Below, in pieces: positions 15,605 through 22,717 of a stretch of 64,000 nucleotides of DNA. Positions within the stretch are counted from its first letter, which is position 1. Each line of letters starts with the position of its first letter. The stretch is from JANNPJ01 sp031400005 (GTDB lineage: Bacteria; Actinomycetota; Actinomycetes; Actinomycetales; Kineosporiaceae), in assembly GCA_031400005.1 (NCBI GenBank), contig JANNPJ010000157.1, positions 3,969 through 67,968 of the forward strand. Reading direction: 5' to 3'. Both the position numbers and the translations under genes were made by a program. The notes under the pieces are model-generated. The model saw only the letters and a program-made list of their open reading frames with translations. It was not told the origin of the DNA and ran no database searches.

Positions 15605-16894
15605 TCAGACCGTCGTGCCGTCGGCGGCGATGCGAGCGAATCCGGTGAACGGGGCCAGCGCGGCAGGCAGCACGATCGAGCCGTCGGCCTGCTGACCCTG
15701 TTCCAGGATCGCGGCCATGGTCCGGCCGATCGGCAGGCCGGAGCCGTTCAGGGTGGCGACGAACTCGCGTTTGCCGTCCGGCGTCCGGGTCCGGATGTTT
15801 GCTCGCCTGGCCTGGAAGGTCCCGCAGTCCGAGCAGGAGGAGATCTCCCGGTACTGGTCCTGGCCGGGTAGCCACACCTCGATGTCGTACGTCATCTGCG
15901 CGCCGAACCCGGTGTCGCCGGCGGCCAGCAGGATCACCCGGTGCGCCAGGCCCAGTGCCTGCAGCGTCGCCTCGGCGTGCCCGACCAGCGTCTCCAGTTC
16001 GGCCTGGGAGTCCTCGGCCCGGCAGAACCGGACCAGTTCCACCTTGGCGAACTGGTGCAGCCGGATCAGTCCCCGGGTGTCCCGGCCATACGAACCAGCC
16101 TCGGAGCGATAACACGGCGTCCATGAGGTGTAGGCCAGCGGCAGCTCACCGGGCTCGATGATCTCCTCGGCCCGCAGGTTGGTCAGCGGCACCTCGGCGG
16201 TCGGGCTCCGGTACAGGTCCCGGTCTCCGGCGGTGGTGTGGAACAGATCTTCTTCGAACTTCGGCAGTTGCCCGGTACCCAGCAGGGCCCCGGGGGTGAC
16301 CAGGTGCGGCAGCGAGAACTCGGTGTACCCATGCTTTCGGGTATGCAGGTCGAGGAAGAACGACGCCAGGCCGCGCTCCAGCGCCGCGCCGGCGCCGCGG
16401 GCCACGCTGAATCGCGGACCGGCGAGCTTGGTGGCCCGGACGAAATCCAGGATCCCGGTCCGCTCGCCCAGTTCGACGTGGTCGAGCGGGGTGAAGTCGA
16501 ACGTCGGCGGCGTACCCCACCGGCGGACCTCGACGGCCTCAGCCTCGGAGAACCCGTCCGGCAAGGTGTCCAGCGGCAGATTCGGGATGCCCAGCAGCAG
16601 GTCGCGCAGTTCGGTCGCGGCCTGCTCGTGGTCCACCTCGACGGCGCGGATCTGCTCCTTCAACTCGCGAGCGCGCTCTTTCAGCGCGGCCACGTCACCC
16701 CCGGACCGGGCCGCCAGGCCGACCTCCTGCGCCACCCGCTTCGACTCCGACCGCAGGTCGTCGGCCAGCTTGATGCTGGCGTTGCGCCGGGAGAGCAACG
16801 CCTCCATGGCAGCCGAGTCGAGCTGATAACCGCGGCGGGCGAGCCGACGGACAGCCTCGTTGCCCGGATCGAGCAGGGCACGAGCGTCGTGCAT
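15605..16894 (-). CDS. serS: Seryl-tRNA synthetase
   Basis: A 429-residue class II aminoacyl-tRNA synthetase charging tRNA-Ser (and tRNA-Sec where present). The N-terminal coiled-coil arm spans about residues 30-105 (LADDLRSESKRVAQEVGL, then ALKERARELKEQIRAVEV). The catalytic core has motif 2 PCYRSEAGSYGRDTRGLIR and motif 3 NGSGLPIGRTMAAILE. The HQFAKVELV and TAEVPLTNL segments are diagnostic. The ATG at 16894 begins MHDARALLDPG, matching family starts; a purine-rich GGAAGG lies upstream. Single-copy essential gene, apparently monocistronic. Confidence 0.97.
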   Translation of the reverse strand: MHDARALLDPGNEAVRRLARRGYQLDSAAMEALLSRRNASIKLADDLRSESKRVAQEVGLAARSGGDVAALKERARELKEQIRAVEVDHEQAATELRDLLLGIPNLPLDTLPDGFSEAEAVEVRRWGTPPTFDFTPLDHVELGERTGILDFVRATKLAGPRFSVARGAGAALERGLASFFLDLHTRKHGYTEFSLPHLVTPGALLGTGQLPKFEEDLFHTTAGDRDLYRSPTAEVPLTNLRAEEIIEPGELPLAYTSWTPCYRSEAGSYGRDTRGLIRLHQFAKVELVRFCRAEDSQAELETLVGHAEATLQALGLAHRVILLAAGDTGFGAQMTYDIEVWLPGQDQYREISSCSDCGTFQARRANIRTRTPDGKREFVATLNGSGLPIGRTMAAILEQGQQADGSIVLPAALAPFTGFARIAADGTTV

Positions 16895-16996
16895 GGCGGA
16901 ACCTTCCAGCGCAGGTGGGTAATGGGACAACGAGCAGGACGGTAGCAAGATTGCTCACTGTATCGATGCGTGCGAGTCCGGATCTTCGATCAGCCC

Positions 16997-18349
16997 TCAC
17001 GCGGCGAAGAGCAATATCAGACCGGTGCAGGTCAGGGCGACCATCAGGATGAGCAACGGCAACTGCCCGAGCACGGCGGCCTGCCGCGGAAACAACCGGA
17101 CGGCGCGATCGTGCGCCAGCACCACCCCGACCACATGCCCGATCACCACAGCGAGCACCTGGACGGAGGCCACCAGCGTGGGGTTGATCGGCGCCGCGTT
17201 CGGGGTCAGATCGTCGAGCCCGAACCAGTCGGCGCCATTGCTCAGCGGGTCACCAAGCTTGGCCAGGCCGCGCTGCCCCTCGTAGACGAAAAGCGTGTAG
17301 TAGTGCGCCACCACGTAACCGAGCGCGACCGGAACCACCGAGTGCACGAAGGCAACCGGCATCCCGCGACCGGTACCGGACCCGTCCCGATCGGCCAGCC
17401 GTCCCGCCGCCGTCGTGCAGGCCAGGTAGAGCCCGGTCAGCAGCAGGATGACGCCGAGCAGGGCACCGGTCTCCAGCAGCCGCCGCGGCGCACTCGCGCT
17501 CTGGAGGAAGGTCTGCCAGCGCGGCGAACCCGAGAAACCGTCGTAGGCGGTGGAGCCGAGCATCACCATCACGGTGGCGATCAACCCGGGTGCCGGTTCC
17601 AGCGCGTCCAGACCGGCCCACGGCGAGCGCAGCACCCGGGTGCCGTCGTCCCGCCGCCCGAGTACGGAGAACCGGCCGAACAGCCCGGACCAGGTCTCGA
17701 ACGCGTCGGCCCGGTCGAACCAGGCCGAGCCGAAGAGGAAGCCGGCGAACAGGTGGATGACGACGTACAGCCCGATCATCACTCGGAACGTCGTCAGCGT
17801 CGCGTTGTCCGGGTAGATCAGCTCCACCCAGGTGAAGGCGAGCAAACCGAGCGCGGCCGGCCAATAACCGATCCCGGCCGGTAACGGGCGCAGCCCTTCC
17901 GCCGGGTCGAGCCGGGCGAGCCGGTTGATCCCGGAGTGGATCGCGCGTAGCGGGTTGAGCTGCCGCCAGACCGGGCCGAACAGCACCGACACCGCAACCA
18001 GCCCGACCCAGAGGTAGACGTAGACCAGCCAGGGCAGCGGGTTGTTGGCGTCGTCCTGACCAATGACCAGCACCAGCGCCAGGTAACCGGTGATCAGCAG
18101 GGTGAGGATCCGCTTCACCCACCTGACGGCGGCTCCGTCCAGGGCCCGGCTGACGGCCGCGGGCAGCGCTCGACCGGCATCCTGTCTGCTGCCGCCGTCC
18201 AATCGGGGCGTCGTCCACAACAGACCGAGCGCCACGAACGAGATCACCACGGCGAAGGCCGCTCCCGCCACCGCCCAACCGAACGGCAGCGGCAGATCTT
18301 CCCGGCCGCCGACCCCGTGCGCAAGCAGCGTGTTCATCACTGTCGACAT
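16997..18349 (-). CDS. Polytopic membrane protein (annotated in relatives as fenitrothion-hydrolase-like)
   Basis: A 450-residue integral membrane protein with about 10-11 hydrophobic segments. The N-terminus LLAHGVGGREDLPLPF is a recognisable family signature. Similar actinobacterial proteins are sometimes labelled fenitrothion hydrolase, a name I would not take as evidence of activity. Conserved His residues occur in HGVGG, FVHSVVPV and VVAHYYTLF within or near membrane segments, suggestive of metal or haem binding. No soluble catalytic domain is visible. It is divergent from the mutarotase gene. Function unknown. Confidence 0.8.
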   Translation of the reverse strand: MSTVMNTLLAHGVGGREDLPLPFGWAVAGAAFAVVISFVALGLLWTTPRLDGGSRQDAGRALPAAVSRALDGAAVRWVKRILTLLITGYLALVLVIGQDDANNPLPWLVYVYLWVGLVAVSVLFGPVWRQLNPLRAIHSGINRLARLDPAEGLRPLPAGIGYWPAALGLLAFTWVELIYPDNATLTTFRVMIGLYVVIHLFAGFLFGSAWFDRADAFETWSGLFGRFSVLGRRDDGTRVLRSPWAGLDALEPAPGLIATVMVMLGSTAYDGFSGSPRWQTFLQSASAPRRLLETGALLGVILLLTGLYLACTTAAGRLADRDGSGTGRGMPVAFVHSVVPVALGYVVAHYYTLFVYEGQRGLAKLGDPLSNGADWFGLDDLTPNAAPINPTLVASVQVLAVVIGHVVGVVLAHDRAVRLFPRQAAVLGQLPLLILMVALTCTGLILLFAA

Positions 18350-18415
18350 TGAACAGGACGCCGCGGGCCGGACGTGACCGCACCCCCGGGCCGCCTCGGA
18401 CAGGCCGTCGCCGGC

Positions 18416-18505
18416 CGCCGGCGATTGCGGCCCACCTGGCAGTTGCGGTCGGACCGGCGATTGCGGTCAGACCGCGATTGCGATCAGGCGGGCCATTGCG
18501 GCCAG
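18416..18505. repeat. Degenerate tandem repeats between divergent genes
   Basis: Five successive degenerate units built around CGATTGCGGYC (for example GCGATTGCGGCC, GCAGTTGCGGTC, GCGATTGCGGTC, GCGATTGCGATC, CCATTGCGGCC) spaced about 15-20 bp apart lie directly upstream of the mutarotase start. The regular spacing could reflect slippage or a multi-site regulatory array. Confidence 0.7.
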
Positions 18506-18514
18506 ACTAAGGAC

Positions 18515-19378
18515 GTGGCAATCGACCCTTGTGCTCCGTACACCGTGACCGCGCCGGACGGCGCCCAGCTGACCGCCTGTGCCCACGGCGGCCATGTGCT
18601 GGGGTGGACCCCGGCGGGTGGGCAGCCTCGGCTCTGGCTGAGTCCGATCATCGGATGCGGCCCCAGCCTGGCCATCCGCGGGGGGATTCCGGTGATCTTT
18701 CCGCAGTTCGCCGGCCGCGGTCCGCTGCCCAAGCACGGACTGGCCCGCAACCGCGACTGGCAGGTGCAGGAGAGCAGTCGGACATCTGACAGCCGGCCAA
18801 CGGAAGGCGGGACGTCCGGAGACAGCGCGCTCTGGCGGGCAACCCTCACCGATGATGCCGCGACCCGGCAGATCTGGCCGCACCGCTTCGAGCTCTCGCT
18901 GACCGCTCGCGCCGAAGGCGACCGATTGGACACCACGCTCACCGTCCGGAACACCGATGACGTCGAGTGGGAGTTCACCGCCGCGCTACACACCTACCTG
19001 GCGGTCGGCGATCCGGGCGCGCTGATCCACGGGCTGGGCGGCCGGACCGCCGAGGACAACGCTGCCGCCGGGCGACCGACGACGCTGGGGACCGCTGGGG
19101 CAGCCCTGCCGGCGACGGTCCCCCGGGACGTCGCCGTCCTCGGGGTGAGCGAGCCGCTGACCCTCGACGACCCGGCCCTGGGCCCGCTCGTGCTCACCAC
19201 GGAAGGCTTCCACGACAGGGTGGTGTGGAACCCAGGACCGGGGCACGGACTGGCGGACGTACCGGACGGCGACGAACGGAATTTCGTCTGTATCGAGTCG
19301 GCCGAATTGACCGCGGTACTGATTCAACCCGCAAGCACCTGGACAGGGCGCCAGACCTTGCTGGCGAGAACTATGTGA
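18515..19378 (+). CDS. D-hexose-6-phosphate mutarotase (aldose 1-epimerase family)
   Basis: A 287-residue cytoplasmic beta-sandwich enzyme interconverting alpha and beta anomers of hexose 6-phosphates. The signature IRGGIPVIFPQFAGRGPLPK with HGLARNRDW carries the sugar-binding Arg and catalytic His. FTAALHTYLAV supplies the second His, and FVCIESAE the catalytic Glu. The frame is open upstream, but that part translates the degenerate tandem repeat, so the GTG at 18515 (VAIDPCAPYTVTAPDG) is chosen. Relatives cluster with central sugar metabolism genes; here it stands alone. Confidence 0.9.
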   Translation: MAIDPCAPYTVTAPDGAQLTACAHGGHVLGWTPAGGQPRLWLSPIIGCGPSLAIRGGIPVIFPQFAGRGPLPKHGLARNRDWQVQESSRTSDSRPTEGGTSGDSALWRATLTDDAATRQIWPHRFELSLTARAEGDRLDTTLTVRNTDDVEWEFTAALHTYLAVGDPGALIHGLGGRTAEDNAAAGRPTTLGTAGAALPATVPRDVAVLGVSEPLTLDDPALGPLVLTTEGFHDRVVWNPGPGHGLADVPDGDERNFVCIESAELTAVLIQPASTWTGRQTLLARTM

Positions 19379-19501
19379 ACCTCGATCAACATTCGCCAAG
19401 CGTGTTGGCAATCCCTCGCTGACCTGCGATTATGCCGGGCGTTGACTACACAGAGTGATGGGACTTTGCGGGTACGCCTTTGGTGTGACAGGCTCTCTCA
19501 C

Positions 19502-19526
19502 GCACCGGCGCCGAGAGCGCCGGTGC
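19502..19526. terminator. Hairpin between mutarotase and HNH nuclease genes
   Basis: GCACCGGCGC (19502-19511) and GCGCCGGTGC (19517-19526) form a perfect 10-bp stem with a 5-base loop, placed between convergent genes. No U-tract follows on either strand. Confidence 0.7.
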
Positions 19527-19544
19527 ACCAACTTTGCCGGAAAC

Positions 19545-20039
19545 CTAAGCTGCAGAGCCGAGATACTCCTCCCACGACGGCTCCCGAACGTCTGCGCCGC
19601 GGACCACCCAGGCGGGCCCACGCGGAGCTCTCGGGCGGACCGCCAAAGCCCACCCCATTTCCTCCGGCGTCCGATTGCCTTTGACGTTGTTACACCGCAC
19701 GCAGCAGGCGACCAGGTTCTCCCAACTGTCCCCGCCACCACGGCTGCGCGGCAGCACATGGTCGATGGTGCTGGCGTGGCCTGCGCAGTAGGCACAGCGG
19801 TGCTCATCGCGGCGCAGCACGGCTCGGCGGCTGACCGGGACGACTCGCCCGTGCGGGATTCGGACGTAGCGCACCAACAGGATCACCGACGGCCTTGGCA
19901 GTACCAGGGATTCGCTGATCACCGGCTTCGGCCCGTCAGCCACCACGACCGCCTTGCCTGCGAGGACGAGCACCAGCGCGCGGCGAAAGGAGACGACGGC
20001 CAGCGGTTCGTAGCCGGCATTGAGAACCAGGGTCCGCAT
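19545..20039 (-). CDS. HNH endonuclease-domain protein
   Basis: A 164-residue protein. Residues 1-70 form the N-terminal domain seen in this family (TLVLNAGYEPLAVVSFRRAL). The HNH beta-beta-alpha metal nuclease fold follows, with RCAYCAGHASTIDHVLPRSR, GGGDSWENLVACC and RCNNVKGNR: CxxC zinc pairs plus the catalytic Asp-His (DH) and Asn. This family is widely conserved as single-copy chromosomal genes in actinobacteria. Its role (DNA repair versus mobile-element defence) is unsettled. The start ATG overlaps the end of an upstream small ORF, whose last codons carry the GGAGGG Shine-Dalgarno. Confidence 0.92.
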   Translation of the reverse strand: MRTLVLNAGYEPLAVVSFRRALVLVLAGKAVVVADGPKPVISESLVLPRPSVILLVRYVRIPHGRVVPVSRRAVLRRDEHRCAYCAGHASTIDHVLPRSRGGGDSWENLVACCVRCNNVKGNRTPEEMGWALAVRPRAPRGPAWVVRGADVREPSWEEYLGSAA

Positions 20040-20040
20040 C

Positions 20041-20205
20041 TCAGCCCTCCTGGGGGTGTCCTGTACGGGACGTCATTTCCGGCAGGACGGCGAAAGGCGC
20101 CGTCCCGGTCGGAACGACGCCCTTCAACCCACGCAGGCTTGCGCGGGGTATCTCTACCTCCGAACAGGCGAGCGCAGCGAGGACGCTGCGGATGGCATTC
20201 GACAT
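20041..20205 (-). CDS. Small ORF translationally coupled to the HNH nuclease
   Basis: A 54-residue ORF beginning MSNAIRSVLAALACSEVEIP. Its ATG is preceded by the strong Shine-Dalgarno GAGGAGG at 5-base spacing. Its stop TGA lies one base upstream of the HNH ATG, and its last codons contain the HNH gene's ribosome-binding site. This is the classical layout for coupled translation. I do not recognise the product; it has a hydrophobic helix near the N-terminus and a Pro/Thr-rich tail. It is lower confidence because the sequence is short and could be a leader only. Confidence 0.5.
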   Translation of the reverse strand: MSNAIRSVLAALACSEVEIPRASLRGLKGVVPTGTAPFAVLPEMTSRTGHPQEG

Positions 20206-20264
20206 CGCGACCTCCTCGACGGGTGCATCTGCGCTCACTTCGAAGAATAAGCGCCTTCAGCACT

Positions 20265-20295
20265 GCAGATCACTCCCTTTCTGTCAGGGATCTGC
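20265..20295. promoter_or_regulatory. Bulged dyad in the leader of the small ORF/HNH operon
   Basis: GCAGAT-(CACT)-CCCT (20265-20278) pairs with AGGG-ATCTGC (20286-20295), leaving a 4-base bulge and 7-base loop. It lies between the nlpC terminator and the small ORF start, in locally lower-GC DNA, where the promoter of the HNH operon should be. It could be an operator or a leader hairpin. Confidence 0.45.
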
Positions 20296-20333
20296 GTTCG
20301 ATAGGTCACGAAAATGCAAAGACTGTGCAAAGA

Positions 20334-20367
20334 ACGAAAGCCCCGCCGGGCGCGGCGGGGCTTTCGT
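20334..20367 (-). terminator. Intrinsic terminator of the NlpC/P60 gene
   Basis: ACGAAAGCCCCGCC (20334-20347) pairs perfectly with GGCGGGGCTTTCGT (20354-20367) around a 6-base loop. On the minus strand the stem is followed by TCTTT. It lies 16 bases past the nlpC stop. Confidence 0.92.
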
Positions 20368-20382
20368 CAGTCTTTCAACGGG

Positions 20383-21156
20383 TCAGAGCACTCGGCCGAA
20401 GACCACGTTGCTCGTCCAGATCTCGCGCTTGCTGAACGACTTGCCCTGCCGACCGGCGTCGTAGAACCGGTTGCCACCGGCGTACGCACCCACGTGATAG
20501 GCCGCTCCACCAGACACCATGAACACCAGGTCACCCGGTCGCGCCTCGGATCGAGAGATCCGCTTGCTGGCCAGCATCTGCTGGTTGGCGGTGCGCGGCA
20601 GGCGAACGCCGATTTGGTTGTAGATGTACTGCATCGCCGCTGAGCAGTCCCACCCCCTCGGCGAGGTGCCGCCGTATCGGTAGGTAACGCCGATGTAGCG
20701 GGAGGCGACGGCAAGCACCGAGGAACCCTTGGCGCTACCGAAGCTGGCGTAGGAGGATGCCTGGCCATCGCGGCTAGGGCTGGTGTGCGCTCTGATCACT
20801 TTGGGTACCGCCCGGAAGGCGTTGTTCTCGAATGAAACCTTCGCGGCCGCCGAGGCCGTCAACGGAGCTGCGCTGCTCTGCATCGTGGCCTGGGCGGCGA
20901 TCCTGCTGCTGGATAAGGCGAGCGCGGGCTGGACCGCGATCGGAGCCGTAACTGGTGCGGCTTGCGGGCTGGCGGAGTTACGGCCGACGGCCGAAGCCGG
21001 CATTCCGATAGTGGCCACCAGGCCAGAGGACATTGCAAGGACGACTCCACCGCGACCGATAGTTCCAACATGATCGGTCACGGCGCCGGCTAATGACGAG
21101 AGCGGGGAGTTCGATCGAACAGGCGCGCGATGGCGCGCCGAAGCTCGAGTTGTCAC
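20383..21156 (-). CDS. Secreted NlpC/P60 peptidoglycan endopeptidase under c-di-AMP riboswitch
   Basis: A 257-residue exported cell-wall hydrolase. After a long basic N-terminus, the hydrophobic stretch GGVVLAMSSGLVATIGMPASA (about 36-56) acts as the export signal. An Ala/Ser-rich linker leads to a C-terminal NlpC/P60 domain of about 110 residues: YRYGGTSPRGWDCSAAMQYI (nucleophile Cys), GDLVFM and AYHVGAYAG (catalytic His). It would cleave stem-peptide bonds in peptidoglycan. The GTG at 21156 is preferred over the TTG at 21162 because the Shine-Dalgarno GGAGAGG (21169-21163) is then 6 bases away. The leader is a ydaO riboswitch whose P1 stem abuts this Shine-Dalgarno, so high c-di-AMP should shut the gene off. 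Confidence 0.92.
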   Translation of the reverse strand: MTTRASARHRAPVRSNSPLSSLAGAVTDHVGTIGRGGVVLAMSSGLVATIGMPASAVGRNSASPQAAPVTAPIAVQPALALSSSRIAAQATMQSSAAPLTASAAAKVSFENNAFRAVPKVIRAHTSPSRDGQASSYASFGSAKGSSVLAVASRYIGVTYRYGGTSPRGWDCSAAMQYIYNQIGVRLPRTANQQMLASKRISRSEARPGDLVFMVSGGAAYHVGAYAGGNRFYDAGRQGKSFSKREIWTSNVVFGRVL

Positions 21157-21169
21157 GGTCAACCTCTCC

Positions 21170-21350
21170 GACGCCTACGAGGTCAGCTGTCGGGTTCGGG
21201 TGGGAGAAGCACCCGGCCGCTGGACCGCTCAGAAATCAGCGATCGTTCCCGGCTTCACCCCAAGGAGCGTCTCGCGACGCCCCGAATGTGGGTCCCCCGC
21301 CTCTGCCATGCGGTGTCGAGCGACCCTGGGAGGTGGCAGAGCTCGGCGTC
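21170..21350 (-). ncRNA. c-di-AMP (ydaO/yuaA) riboswitch
   Basis: Transcribed leftward, the element shows the conserved core of the ydaO class. The closing stem is GACGCC (21350-21345) with GGCGTC (21175-21170), and a CTCTGCCA/TGGCAGAG helix follows. Then come GGGGGACCCA (21298-21289), TTGGGGTGAA, and the 3' block CCCGAACCCGACAGCTGACC with CTCGTAGGCG. This agrees closely with the remembered Bacillus ydaO sequence and with actinobacterial examples upstream of cell-wall hydrolases. The class binds cyclic di-AMP and is an off-switch. The NlpC/P60 ribosome-binding site starts on the base after the P1 stem. Confidence 0.95.
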
Positions 21351-21464
21351 CACCCTGGGGCTCCTCGGAGGGGGAGGAGCGTTCGCGAAGCTACAGGAAT
21401 TGCGGGCCAGATGTCGCGTCTGGGTGACAACTTTGCTTTAAATCTTACTTAACGTGACGGTCCC

Positions 21465-22253
21465 CTACCCCGCCTGGACGAAGACGTGCCGGGCCACGTC
21501 GGCCAGCAGCGCGACGCTACCTGGCTCATTGCCGGCCGGATGGTGCAGGCTCAGCGGTTGATTGAGGACGTTGACCAGGTACCCGGTCGGCGTGCGCTCG
21601 GCGGACACTCGGGATCCGGGCACCATCCCGGCACCCTGCAGCCGGCGCATCAGATCGACGTCACTCTGCAGTCGCTCCCCCAGCCGCCGGATGAGCATGC
21701 CTGCGTCGGCGGCCGGCGTGGCCCCTTCTGAGGGCCCGACCAGTTTGGCGTCGGCCTTGAGCGCAGCACTCAGGGCGACCGCGTCCGGCAGGCTGAGGAC
21801 GCCTTCGCGGAACGCACCGGGCTCGGACAGGGAGCCGCCCAACTCCTCCAGACCGGGGATCGGGTTGCCGTAGGGACTCTCCACGGGGCCCTTGAGCATC
21901 GCCAGGAGTTTCTCCTCGACGTGGTCGCTCATCACGTGCTCCCACCGGCAGGCCTCGTCATGGACCAGCTCCCACTCCAGACCGATGACATCCAGCAGCA
22001 GTCGCTCAGCCAATCGATGCTTACGCATCACTCGGGTGGCCTTGGACCTGCCGCCCGGAGTCAGCTCGAGGTGCCGGTCGCCCGAGACGTGGAGCAGACC
22101 GTCGCGCTCCATCCGGGCCACGGTCTGGGAGACGGTCGGCCCGGAGTGGCCGAGCCGCTCGGCGATTCGGGCTCGAAGGGGCACGACGCCCTCCTCCTCG
22201 AGCTCGAAGATCGTCCTCAGGTACATCTCGGTGGTATCGATGAGATCGCTCAC
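21465..22253 (-). CDS. ideR: Iron-dependent repressor, DtxR/IdeR family
   Basis: A 262-residue metalloregulator controlling iron uptake and storage genes. From the GTG at 22253 the protein reads MSDLIDTTEMYLRTIFELEE and the canonical DtxR numbering holds exactly: Met10, Cys102, Glu105 and His106 (VHDEACRWEHVMSD) form the primary site, and His79, Glu83 and His98 the ancillary site. The helix-turn-helix is HSGPTVSQTVARMERDGL. The C-terminal SH3-like domain is present, with an insert of about 20-30 residues before it (LKADAKLVGPSEGATPAADA). The upstream frame stays open but is not family sequence. A TTGACA hexamer on the minus strand near 22310-22315 is a plausible -35. Confidence 0.95.
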   Translation of the reverse strand: MSDLIDTTEMYLRTIFELEEEGVVPLRARIAERLGHSGPTVSQTVARMERDGLLHVSGDRHLELTPGGRSKATRVMRKHRLAERLLLDVIGLEWELVHDEACRWEHVMSDHVEEKLLAMLKGPVESPYGNPIPGLEELGGSLSEPGAFREGVLSLPDAVALSAALKADAKLVGPSEGATPAADAGMLIRRLGERLQSDVDLMRRLQGAGMVPGSRVSAERTPTGYLVNVLNQPLSLHHPAGNEPGSVALLADVARHVFVQAG

Positions 22254-22370
22254 TGGCCCATTGTCCGCCCCAACGGGGGTTCGGGACACCTTCGGCGCGG
22301 GCCAGTGTGTCAAGGACAGCCGGGAAATCGCCTTTGACCCGACAAACCCCACCAAGAGGGACAGATTTCT

Positions 22371-22426
22371 TTGCCGAAGGCCAGCCATTTGCCAAAAGGC
22401 CAGTCCATTTGCCGAAAGGCCAGCAA
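22371..22426. repeat. Three 20-bp repeats of small hairpins upstream of ideR
   Basis: Units TTGCCGAAGGCCAGCC, ATTTGCCAAAAGGCCAGTCC and ATTTGCCGAAAGGCCAGCAA follow one another. Each contains a GCC-(loop)-GGC mini-hairpin, two of them with GNRA-like or A4 loops. They lie in the ideR 5' region and have no coding explanation. Confidence 0.8.
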
Positions 22427-22434
22427 ACAGGCAA

Positions 22435-22496
22435 CAGCCCGCAGGGTGCCAGTGAAGGCGATGCCGTGCCGGACGATGCACGGCCCCTGCGGGCTG
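22435..22496. other. Nested inverted repeat (structured element)
   Basis: Outer arms CAGCCCGCAGGG (22435-22446) and CCCTGCGGGCTG (22485-22496) are perfectly complementary. Inside, GCCGTGC (22463-22469) pairs with GCACGGC (22478-22484) directly stacked on the outer 3' arm. It could be a terminator for leftward transcripts from 22.7 kb or part of an ideR leader RNA. No U-tract is present. Confidence 0.75.
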
Positions 22497-22587
22497 CGGT
22501 GACTGCCTGGAACTCGCCGGCCGGTGTCGGCCGTCGATCGCTCCCGAATCGGTTACCGATCAGGAGCAGTCCGTCCTGATACAGCGG

Positions 22588-22626
22588 CTAGCGGGCAGCC
22601 ACCTCACGCGTCCAATTGATACTCAC
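22588..22626 (-). CDS. Possible 12-codon leader peptide with a near-perfect Shine-Dalgarno
   Basis: GTG-initiated ORF reading VSINWTREVAAR and then TAG. Upstream (22649-22631) is GGAAGGAGGTGGTCC, complementary to almost the whole 16S rRNA 3' tail. The spacing from GGAGG to GTG is 11 bases, slightly long. An ATCAGGA/TCCTGAT hairpin (22559-22580) follows. It may be a small regulatory or leader peptide, or only a vestigial start. Confidence 0.35.
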   Translation of the reverse strand: MSINWTREVAAR

Positions 22627-22717
22627 GCTTTGGACCACCTCCTTCCTCGTGTGCTTGAACCGTACGTCCACCAAAGACAGTCGTGCAACCGCTTTTCGTG
22701 GAGAGCGGAAGCAGGGA

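Noticed and set aside
16997..18349. Assignment as an organophosphate (fenitrothion) hydrolase
   Set aside because: The protein is polytopic with no recognisable phosphotriesterase motif; the label seems inherited from database annotation.
20383..21156. Resuscitation-promoting factor or lysozyme-like protein under the riboswitch
   Set aside because: ydaO riboswitches often precede rpf genes, but this protein has the NlpC/P60 Cys-His motifs and no Rpf domain.
22371..22426. CRISPR array
   Set aside because: Repeats are directly adjacent with no spacers, imperfect and only three in number; no cas genes are present.
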